Shown piece after piece: positions 1 to 6,306 of a stretch of DNA of 6,306 nt. The translations under genes were made by a program, and so were the position numbers. Under the pieces are notes generated by a model that saw only the letters and a list, made by a program, of their open reading frames with translations, was not told where the DNA came from and ran no database searches. Source of the DNA: Bacteroidota bacterium (GTDB lineage: Bacteria; Bacteroidota; Bacteroidia; Bacteroidales; GCA-2748055); the NCBI GenBank assembly GCA_030592605.1, contig JAUVIT010000113.1, positions 1-6,306 on the forward strand. Reading direction: 5' to 3'. How positions within the stretch are numbered: position 1 is the first letter of the stretch; each line of letters opens with the position of its first letter.

Positions 1-1
1 C

Positions 2-3000
2 TCCACAGAGAAAGCCAGAACACATGGCTTACCACTTGTGGAAGCACTGGAAAAATTCAATGAGACTGTTGTAAAATCAACTTTTCTTGTAGGCCACAAC
101 ATTCGTTTCGATATCAATGCCCTGGGCGCGGAATTCATCAGAAGCGGGCTAATTTCTGACTTTCTCCAAAAGGAGCAGGTTTGTACCATGCGTTCCAGTA
201 CCGATTATCTAAAGCTCCCCGGGGGTAGAGGAGGGAAATTCAAGCCGCCCAAGCTGATGGAGCTCTATGAATCCCTGTTTGAAGAGCAGTTCATGGAGGC
301 TCACAATGCAGCAGCCGATGTGGAGGCCACAGCCAGATGCTTCTTTGAACTGCTTCGAAAAAAAATCATTTCTCCCGAATCCCTGGGGCTCACTCAGGAA
401 CAATACGGTCGCTTTATATCAAAAAACCAGGGAAAGATCGGGCCTTACGGACTTACCCACCGCTCCAACTGGGATGAAGAGGCAGAAGAAGAGGCCGATT
501 CTGCAGATCTCTCCGAAGAATCCTCCCCGGAAGAACCGCTTGATGCAGGATTTTGTCACCTGCATGTACATACCCAGTACTCCATCCTGGACGGGGCAGC
601 CAGCATACCGGAGCTATTAAAGAAAGCGATAGACGATGGCATGCACGCCGTGGCCATTACCGATCATGGCAATATGTTTGGAGCCAAGGAGTTTCATCTC
701 GAAGCAACCAGGCGTGGAATCAAGCCCATACTGGGATGCGAAGCCTATATTGCAAACAGGGAAAGGCATTCAAAGAAAGATAAGAACCAGGATGGTTTTG
801 CACATGTTGTTCTTTTGGCCAAAAATCATAAAGGCTACCAGAACCTGATCACAATGATCTCGCTCGGATGGACCGAAGGTTTTTATTACAAGCCACGGAT
901 CGACCGTGAACTACTGGAGAAGTATCACGAAGGAATTATTTGTCTCTCGGCATGCCTGGGCGGAGAGATTCCGCAGGCCATTATGCACCGCACTGTGGAA
1001 GAGGCCGAGCGGATCGCCCTTGAATATAAAAGGATTTTCGGGGAAGATTTTTACCTTGAACTAATGCGGCACCGGACCGACGATGCCGGGATGAACAAAT
1101 TGGTTTTTGATGACCAGGTATTTGTGAATCGCACCCTCCTGGAGCTCGGAAGAAAGCTTGGGATCAAATGTGTAGCCAGCAACGATGCGCACTTTGTGAA
1201 CATGGAGGATGCAGAAGCACATGATCACCTTATTTGCCTGAATACGGGTAAGGACCTGGACGATCCAACCAGGATGCGATACACCAGGCAGGAATGGTTC
1301 AAAACCCAGGCAGAAATGAAAGAGGTCTTCTCTGATCTACCTGCTGTCCTGAACAATACCATTGAAGTGGCAAACAAGGTGGAGCCCTATGAACTGAACA
1401 CCAATCCGGTGATGCCACACTTTCCGCTCCCTGAAGGATTCAGCAATGAAGATGAATACCTGAAACATATTACCTATGAAGGAGTTGCCAGGCGTTACCC
1501 TGATTTAAACGACGAAGTAAAGGAGCGGATCGATTTTGAACTGGGGACCATTCAGCGTATGGGTTTCCCTGGCTATTTCCTGATCGTCCAGGACTTTATT
1601 TCCGCTGCACGTGACATGGGTGTCTCTGTGGGACCCGGAAGGGGATCGGCAGCCGGATCGGCCGTGGCCTATTGCCTGGGAATTACAGATATCGATCCCA
1701 TACGATACGACTTGCTGTTTGAAAGGTTCCTGAATCCCGACCGCGTCTCCATGCCTGATATCGATATTGATTTTGATGAAGACGGACGCGAGGATGTACT
1801 CAAATGGGTGGTGAATAAATATGGTCATGACAGGGTGGCCCACATTATCACTTTTGGATCCATGGCAGCAAAGATGGCCATCAGGGATGTGGCCAGGATA
1901 CAGAAGCTCCCCCTGCCGGAAGCCGACCGGCTTGCCAAGTTGGTTCCGGACCGACCGGGTACCACCTTTGCAAAAGCCTTTGAAGAGGTGCCCGATTTGA
2001 AAGCTGAGCTTAATTCGTCCAATCCACTTATTTCAAATACTCTTCGTATTGCCCAGCGCCTGGAGGGATCGGTCAGGCAAACCGGACTCCATGCCTGCGG
2101 CGTGATTATTGGAAGAAACAGTCTCACAGAACATCTTCCCGTTTGTAAATCAAAAGAATCTGAACTCCTGGTTACCCAGTTTGACGGCCATTTTGTAGAA
2201 GATGTGGGGATGCTCAAGATGGACTTTCTGGGACTAAAGACGCTGTCCATCATCAAAGATGCTGTGGCCAACGTCAAAGAATCCAGGGGAATCGAGGTCG
2301 ATATTGATCACCTGCCCATGGACGACCAGGCTACCTTTGAACTCTATTCCAGGGGAGATACCACCGGGCTTTTCCAGTTTGAGTCGCCCGGAATGAAAAA
2401 GCACCTCAAGGATCTCAAACCCAACCGTTTTGAGGACCTGATTGCAATGAATGCTCTCTACAGGCCGGGCCCCATGGAGTACATTCCTTCCTTTATAAAC
2501 CGGAAGCACGGAAAGCAGAAAATCGAATATGATCTCCCCGAAATGGAAGAGTATCTTAAAGATACCTACGGGATCACTGTCTACCAGGAGCAGGTGATGC
2601 TACTCTCCAGAAAACTTGCTGGATTTACCCGTGGTGAAGCAGATTCGCTTCGTAAAGCCATGGGAAAGAAGATCAAGAAGATGATGGACGAGCTTAAGGT
2701 GAAGTTCGAGGAAGGGTGTAAGCTTAACGGATTCTCTAAGCAGAAGATTGAAAAAATATGGACAGACTGGGAAGCATTTGCCCAGTATGCATTCAATAAA
2801 TCCCACTCTACCTGCTATGCCTATGTGTCCTACCAGACCGGCTACCTGAAGGCGAATTACCCGGCAGAATTTATGGCTGCAGTGCTAAGCCGCAATATTA
2901 CCGACATTAAAAAAATCGGCTCGTTTATGGACGAGTGCCGGAGAATGGGAATCTCAGTGCTTGGTCCTGATGTGAACGAAAGTAATGCAAGATTCACCGT

Positions 3001-4042
3001 CAATGATAAAGGGAATATCCGCTTCGGTTTGGGTGCTATCAAGGGTGTGGGAGGAAATGCCGTCCAAAGTGTCATCGATGAACGCATTAGCAATGGCCCA
3101 TTCCGGGATATTTACGATTTCGTGGAACGGAATGATCTGCACCAGGTAAACAGGAAGAATTTTGAAGGGCTGGCCATATCCGGAGCGCTGGATTGTTTCG
3201 AGAACATTTCCAGGAGTCAATACATCGATACGCTGGAAGATGAAGACGCCACCTTTATTGAGCAGTTAATCAAGTTTGGAAATAAGATCCAGTATGAAAG
3301 AGATACTCCCCAGCAAAACCTGTTCGGGGAGACCAGCGCCATCCCTATTTCAAAACCGGAACCTCCTGAGGTAAACCGGTGGGAAGATATTACCACCTGC
3401 AAACAAGAAAAAGAGCTCCTGGGTTTCTACCTGACATCCCATCCACTGGACAGGTTCAAACTGGAGATAGATGCATTCTGTCCCAATAAACTTGAGGAAT
3501 TGGGTGATTTGTCCCAGTTCAAGGGACGGGATGTGATCTTCTGCGGCATGGTAAAAAGTGTCCGGGACGGAGTGGACCAGTGGCGCAATAAGCCTTATAT
3601 GCTGGCCCAGCTGGAAGATTACACCGACACCTACAACCTGAGACTGAAAAATGACGACTACGTTAATTTTAAACAGTATTTTCTACCCGATGTCGCACTT
3701 ATGATCAGGGCCACTGTAAACGAATGGAGCCCCAGGGAAGAGCCGGGCAAAAAGATATACTCCCTGAGAATGAAGATGGTTTATATGCTCGCCGATGTAC
3801 GTGATAAACTAGTTAAGTCGATCGATATCTCCCTGAATATCAACCAGGTTTCAGACGAACTCATTAATTCTTTTGAGCATTATACTGTGAATGAGAGTGG
3901 GAAGGTGCTAAAGTTCCGTATTCATGATCCTGAAAGCAATATGAAACTAAACCTCTTTTCACGCAACAAACAGGTGCAACTGTCCGACGAATTTATCAAC
4001 TATCTTAAAAATAATCCGGGCTTTGAATTCCGTCTTGCGTAA
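2..4042 (+). CDS. dnaE: DNA polymerase III alpha subunit with fused N-terminal DnaQ-like 3'-5' exonuclease (5' partial)
   Basis: Replicative C-family DNA polymerase carrying its own proofreading domain. The frame is open to the left edge, so the GTG at 38 is probably internal; I number residues from it. By comparison with related proteins about 70 N-terminal residues, including ExoI, lie outside. Seen in order: ExoII (H20-N21...D25) and ExoIII (H89...D94) of the DnaQ type; an acidic linker at 146-169; a PHP domain from about 172 with HLHVHT (174-179), TDHGN (208-212), E235, H256 and NDAH (382-385); the polymerase core with GPGRGS (532-537), PDIDIDF (573-579; D574 and D576 match E. coli D401 and D403), D729 in MDFLGL (matching D555), YRPGPM (808-813) and FNKSHS (919-924); a helix-hairpin-helix near 997-1017; a clamp-binding motif QQNLF (1092-1096); and an OB fold at about 1165-1255. 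Without the exonuclease the length is about 1160 residues, as in E. coli DnaE. No frameshift or missing catalytic residue was seen. Confidence 0.97.
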   Translation, partial: STEKARTHGLPLVEALEKFNETVVKSTFLVGHNIRFDINALGAEFIRSGLISDFLQKEQVCTMRSSTDYLKLPGGRGGKFKPPKLMELYESLFEEQFMEAHNAAADVEATARCFFELLRKKIISPESLGLTQEQYGRFISKNQGKIGPYGLTHRSNWDEEAEEEADSADLSEESSPEEPLDAGFCHLHVHTQYSILDGAASIPELLKKAIDDGMHAVAITDHGNMFGAKEFHLEATRRGIKPILGCEAYIANRERHSKKDKNQDGFAHVVLLAKNHKGYQNLITMISLGWTEGFYYKPRIDRELLEKYHEGIICLSACLGGEIPQAIMHRTVEEAERIALEYKRIFGEDFYLELMRHRTDDAGMNKLVFDDQVFVNRTLLELGRKLGIKCVASNDAHFVNMEDAEAHDHLICLNTGKDLDDPTRMRYTRQEWFKTQAEMKEVFSDLPAVLNNTIEVANKVEPYELNTNPVMPHFPLPEGFSNEDEYLKHITYEGVARRYPDLNDEVKERIDFELGTIQRMGFPGYFLIVQDFISAARDMGVSVGPGRGSAAGSAVAYCLGITDIDPIRYDLLFERFLNPDRVSMPDIDIDFDEDGREDVLKWVVNKYGHDRVAHIITFGSMAAKMAIRDVARIQKLPLPEADRLAKLVPDRPGTTFAKAFEEVPDLKAELNSSNPLISNTLRIAQRLEGSVRQTGLHACGVIIGRNSLTEHLPVCKSKESELLVTQFDGHFVEDVGMLKMDFLGLKTLSIIKDAVANVKESRGIEVDIDHLPMDDQATFELYSRGDTTGLFQFESPGMKKHLKDLKPNRFEDLIAMNALYRPGPMEYIPSFINRKHGKQKIEYDLPEMEEYLKDTYGITVYQEQVMLLSRKLAGFTRGEADSLRKAMGKKIKKMMDELKVKFEEGCKLNGFSKQKIEKIWTDWEAFAQYAFNKSHSTCYAYVSYQTGYLKANYPAEFMAAVLSRNITDIKKIGSFMDECRRMGISVLGPDVNESNARFTVNDKGNIRFGLGAIKGVGGNAVQSVIDERISNGPFRDIYDFVERNDLHQVNRKNFEGLAISGALDCFENISRSQYIDTLEDEDATFIEQLIKFGNKIQYERDTPQQNLFGETSAIPISKPEPPEVNRWEDITTCKQEKELLGFYLTSHPLDRFKLEIDAFCPNKLEELGDLSQFKGRDVIFCGMVKSVRDGVDQWRNKPYMLAQLEDYTDTYNLRLKNDDYVNFKQYFLPDVALMIRATVNEWSPREEPGKKIYSLRMKMVYMLADVRDKLVKSIDISLNINQVSDELINSFEHYTVNESGKVLKFRIHDPESNMKLNLFSRNKQVQLSDEFINYLKNNPGFEFRLA

Positions 4043-4095
4043 CTGTTTTTTTTTATAATTTTGACGGATCAAATATTACTTATAAATTTTACATT
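4043..4095 (+). other. AT-rich dnaE-trxA intergenic region, no Shine-Dalgarno sequence
   Basis: These 53 bp hold a run of nine T (4046-4054) directly after the dnaE stop codon, then AT-rich sequence up to the trxA ATG. I found no GC-rich stem before the T run, so it does not look like a complete intrinsic terminator. No AGGAGG-like sequence lies before the ATG; the last bases are A/T with ACATT next to the start. This is typical of Bacteroidota, where AT-rich leaders often replace a Shine-Dalgarno site (known for the phylum; the absence is seen here). Confidence 0.6.
4060..4090 (+). promoter_or_regulatory. Candidate Bacteroidota-type promoter for trxA
   Basis: TTTG at 4060-4063 and TAAATTTT at 4083-4090 are separated by 19 bp. 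This resembles the -33 (TTTG) and -7 (TAnnTTTG) elements described for Bacteroides promoters, with one mismatch in the last base of the -7 element. Transcription would start almost at the ATG at 4096 and give a nearly leaderless mRNA, which weakens the call. The region is so AT-rich that a chance match is plausible. trxA may instead be read from the dnaE promoter. Confidence 0.3.
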
Positions 4096-4413
4096 ATGGC
4101 ATTAGAAGCAACAGATGGCAATTTCGACGAACTGGTACTGAACTCTGATAAACCTGTAATCGTAGATTTCTGGGCTGAATGGTGTGGTCCCTGCCGAATG
4201 GTAGGACCCATTGTTGAGGAGGTGGGTGTTGATTATGAAGGTAAGGCTGTAGTAGCTAAAGTTGATGTGGATAGCAATCCCGGCATCACTGCAAAATATG
4301 GTATCAGGAACATTCCAACCATTCTCTTCTTTAAAAACGGAGAAGTTGCTGACAAGCAGGTGGGCGCTGTACCCAAGAGCACCATCGTTAGTAAGCTGGA
4401 CGCCCTGCTTTAG
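4096..4413 (+). CDS. trxA: Thioredoxin
   Basis: Small cytoplasmic dithiol-disulfide oxidoreductase that reduces protein disulfides (for example in ribonucleotide reductase or peroxiredoxins) and is itself recharged by thioredoxin reductase. The 105 residues are full family length. Visible: the buried Asp of VDFWAEW (D24), the active site WCGPC with C30 and C33, the cis-proline loop IPT with P74, and the C-terminal FFKNGE strand-turn with a final helix. There is no signal peptide and no membrane segment, which supports a cytoplasmic housekeeping role. The ATG at 4096 fits the usual N-terminus. It lies 53 bp after dnaE in the same direction, so the two may be co-transcribed, although a weak promoter candidate sits between them. 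Its TAG stop is one base from the stop of the convergent caspase-like gene. Nothing unusual is seen in the protein. Confidence 0.97.
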   Translation: MALEATDGNFDELVLNSDKPVIVDFWAEWCGPCRMVGPIVEEVGVDYEGKAVVAKVDVDSNPGITAKYGIRNIPTILFFKNGEVADKQVGAVPKSTIVSKLDALL

Positions 4414-4414
4414 A

Positions 4415-6306
4415 TTAATAGTCTTTCGGTATAAAGAAAAAGGTTCCATCCTCATCTTCGAGTCCGGCAATCTTTCCAAACTGAGGCGATTGCTTGTTTG
4501 TATTCTCAACTGCTGAAGATACCTTCAATACGATATTCTCAATGGGAATACAAGATCCCGGATTATTGACCAACACATTGGCAAAAGTTCTGGTAAACTG
4601 GCTGTCGTCTACGGCCAATTCATATCCAGCTGAAGAGAATACCTGCGATGATTTAAACCTTGTAGAGGTCCAGTCGTCACAACTTCGCTTCTGGATCCCT
4701 GAACGCATGGCCTGATAAAAACTGGGGCCCGACTCACAGGCGTCCGTGATTACCAGCGTATGGGTAAGAAAATCGGGGTAAACCTGCATGGCAGCTTTCA
4801 ATGCATTGGTATTATAATAGGTAAACTCATCATCCCTTGAGGCATCCACAGGAATCCAATACCCACTTTCGTTTACATATTTTCCGTGACCGGCATACCA
4901 GACCAACAGGGAATTCACACGGTTACTTCTGATCATATCCCTTAACTCAATGGAGAAGAATTTTGAGAGTTCAGCTTTGCTCATATTCTTCTTATGAATC
5001 ACCTCATGAATCTGGTAGTTCGCCAGTGCTGAACGCATCATGCTTACATCCTTGCTTGGTCCGCCCAGGCTGGCAAAAGAATCATAGTCCGAATTTTCAA
5101 TGAAAATTGCCCATGTTTTTCCCATGGGATTATCATCATAGGATTGTGCTTCACGGTTTAGTTTATATTCTATCTCGGATCTATTACCAAATTCGTCCTC
5201 AACAAATACGGTGATCCTGCTTTTGTTGGTCACATTCAAAGTCGCTGTGAAATTGGGATTCAGGTCACTGGGGATATAACTGGCCATGACGCTATCTATG
5301 TAGATGGAGATAATCCTGCTCTCATCCTCAATTTTGCCCTCCACGTATATCATGGGATCGTTGTTATCCAGATAGAGAATATTATTTTCTGAACCATAGG
5401 GTGCAATCATTCTTACAAGTGGGGGATCAATTTCCGTACGCCTGATGGGGAAAATGGCGGTTTCTGTATTATCATATACATCCGAAACCTGAATAGTTAC
5501 CTGGTTGGCATTGCTTAGATTCACACTGGCAAGAAACTTGAACCCCTCCTCTGTTTTTTCCACCGGCACGGTAAATCCGTTTACCTGGAGCGATTGAATG
5601 TCACTTGCCTCAGCAATTACTCCGGTAACATTCAATATGATAATCTCTTTGGATACATCAATGGTATTGGCATCATTGGACAGGGGGTCAAGCAGTACCA
5701 CCAATGGTTTATCCTCTTCCCTGTTCAATTCGAACATCCGCTGGCTAGCCTCCTCATGTAAACGCTGGGCAGTACCATCATATTTTGACATAGCCAGCAG
5801 TTTTGCATAATCTTCCAGGGCCTTTTTATAATCCCTGATCACTTCATAGGCCCCTCCCCGCTTATAGTAACTCTCTGCATTCTCCGGATCCAGTTCAATG
5901 GCTTTTGAAAAATCGATGATGGCATATGCCGGCTGATTCATTTTGCTGTTTATTTCGCCCCGGTATATATAGATTAATGGCTCCTTAGAGTACTGCACCG
6001 ATGCCATGGAGAGGGTCTCACTAGCCTTTAGATATTCGCCCTGGGCCGATAAGACCTGGCTATGTAGGAGGATTGCTTTCAGATGCTGCGGATCAAGCTG
6101 CAATACTTCAACCAATTCAATCCCGGCGGCTTCATAATTCTCCTGTTGAAACAACAACTGTGCATAGGAGAAGTGGGTGGCCAATACCCTATTGTTCTCC
6201 CGCAAAGATTGTCGATAGGCATCACCAGCTTCATTATACATTTCCAGTTTCTCATATACCTGGGCCAGATCATAATAAGACTTTTCATCCTCTTTCAGTT
6301 TCAGGC
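4415..6306 (-). CDS. TPR-repeat caspase-family (peptidase C14) protein (5' partial)
   Basis: Probable cysteine peptidase of the bacterial metacaspase/orthocaspase type; substrate and role unknown. The frame is open past the right edge, so the real start and any signal peptide are not visible; the ATG at 6241 lies inside a TPR repeat and is not the start. Numbering from that Met: five TPR-like repeats of about 34 residues (from -13 to about 154), two probable Ig-like beta-sandwich modules (about 200-268 and 273-366), then the C14 domain (374-608). The catalytic His is H452 in WYAGHG; the Cys is C502 in ITDACESG. D500, two residues before the Cys, corresponds to the S1-pocket Asp of metacaspases, so cleavage after Arg or Lys is likely (inference). 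The end (SPQFGKI, then DGTFFFIPKDY) resembles other Bacteroidota caspase-family proteins. The only cysteines in the visible part are C502, C521 and C564. The Ig-like modules hint at a location outside the cytoplasm. It converges on trxA and is not in its operon. Confidence 0.9.
   Translation of the reverse strand, partial: LKLKEDEKSYYDLAQVYEKLEMYNEAGDAYRQSLRENNRVLATHFSYAQLLFQQENYEAAGIELVEVLQLDPQHLKAILLHSQVLSAQGEYLKASETLSMASVQYSKEPLIYIYRGEINSKMNQPAYAIIDFSKAIELDPENAESYYKRGGAYEVIRDYKKALEDYAKLLAMSKYDGTAQRLHEEASQRMFELNREEDKPLVVLLDPLSNDANTIDVSKEIIILNVTGVIAEASDIQSLQVNGFTVPVEKTEEGFKFLASVNLSNANQVTIQVSDVYDNTETAIFPIRRTEIDPPLVRMIAPYGSENNILYLDNNDPMIYVEGKIEDESRIISIYIDSVMASYIPSDLNPNFTATLNVTNKSRITVFVEDEFGNRSEIEYKLNREAQSYDDNPMGKTWAIFIENSDYDSFASLGGPSKDVSMMRSALANYQIHEVIHKKNMSKAELSKFFSIELRDMIRSNRVNSLLVWYAGHGKYVNESGYWIPVDASRDDEFTYYNTNALKAAMQVYPDFLTHTLVITDACESGPSFYQAMRSGIQKRSCDDWTSTRFKSSQVFSSAGYELAVDDSQFTRTFANVLVNNPGSCIPIENIVLKVSSAVENTNKQSPQFGKIAGLEDEDGTFFFIPKDY

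Noticed and set aside
38..40. GTG at 38 as the real start of dnaE
   Set aside because: The frame is open to the window edge, the residues before it continue the exonuclease domain, and starting here would drop ExoI.
1825..2277. 150-residue open frame antisense to dnaE
   Set aside because: It lies wholly opposite the conserved polymerase core and has no family features; the same holds for the other short frames inside dnaE.
4046..4059. T run after dnaE as an intrinsic terminator, and TATAAT (4054-4059) as a sigma70 -10 box
   Set aside because: No GC-rich inverted repeat precedes the T run, and no suitable -35 element lies about 17 bp before TATAAT.
4423..4440. Small inverted repeat TCTTT/AAAGA just after the trxA stop
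   Set aside because: The stem is only five AT-rich pairs with no T run after it on either strand, so it is too weak to call a terminator.
4102..4509. 135-residue open frame on the minus strand across trxA and the end of the caspase-like gene
   Set aside because: It is antisense to a clear thioredoxin, shows no recognisable motif, and arises from the opposite strand of a real gene.
4415..5125. CHAT or gingipain (C25) peptidase as the identity of the caspase-fold domain
   Set aside because: The YAGHG and DACxSG motifs and the C-terminal segment fit C14 caspase-family proteins of Bacteroidota better than CHAT or C25.

Overview
The window looks like chromosomal DNA of a member of the Bacteroidota. 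Three things point there: an alpha subunit of DNA polymerase III with a DnaQ-type exonuclease fused to its N-terminus, a thioredoxin gene directly downstream of it (a gene order I recall as common in this phylum), and a start codon with no Shine-Dalgarno sequence behind a very AT-rich leader. The species cannot be named from this sequence. Almost every base lies in one of three genes, and the only intergenic space is 53 bp plus 1 bp.

Left and centre (to 4042, + strand): dnaE, cut at its 5' end by the window edge. In order it shows the end of a proofreading exonuclease domain (ExoII and ExoIII motifs), an acidic linker, a PHP domain with its metal-binding motifs intact, the C-family polymerase core with all three catalytic aspartates, a helix-hairpin-helix, an internal beta-clamp-binding motif and an OB fold. 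A 53-bp AT-rich gap with a possible Bacteroidota-type promoter leads to trxA (4096-4413), a standard 105-residue thioredoxin with a WCGPC active site.

Right (4415-6306, - strand): a convergent gene, also cut by the window edge at its 5' end, coding for a caspase-family (peptidase C14) protein. It carries at least five TPR-like repeats, two probable Ig-like beta-sandwich modules, and a C-terminal caspase-like domain with a His/Cys dyad (YAGHG and DACESG). Its stop codon is one base away from that of trxA.

dnaE and trxA are housekeeping genes and may be co-transcribed. The caspase-like gene is a separate unit on the other strand, and nothing in the sequence ties its function to the other two. 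It is the least ordinary element here: a repeat-scaffolded probable cysteine peptidase of unknown role. I saw no tRNA, rRNA, CRISPR array, insertion sequence or attachment site.
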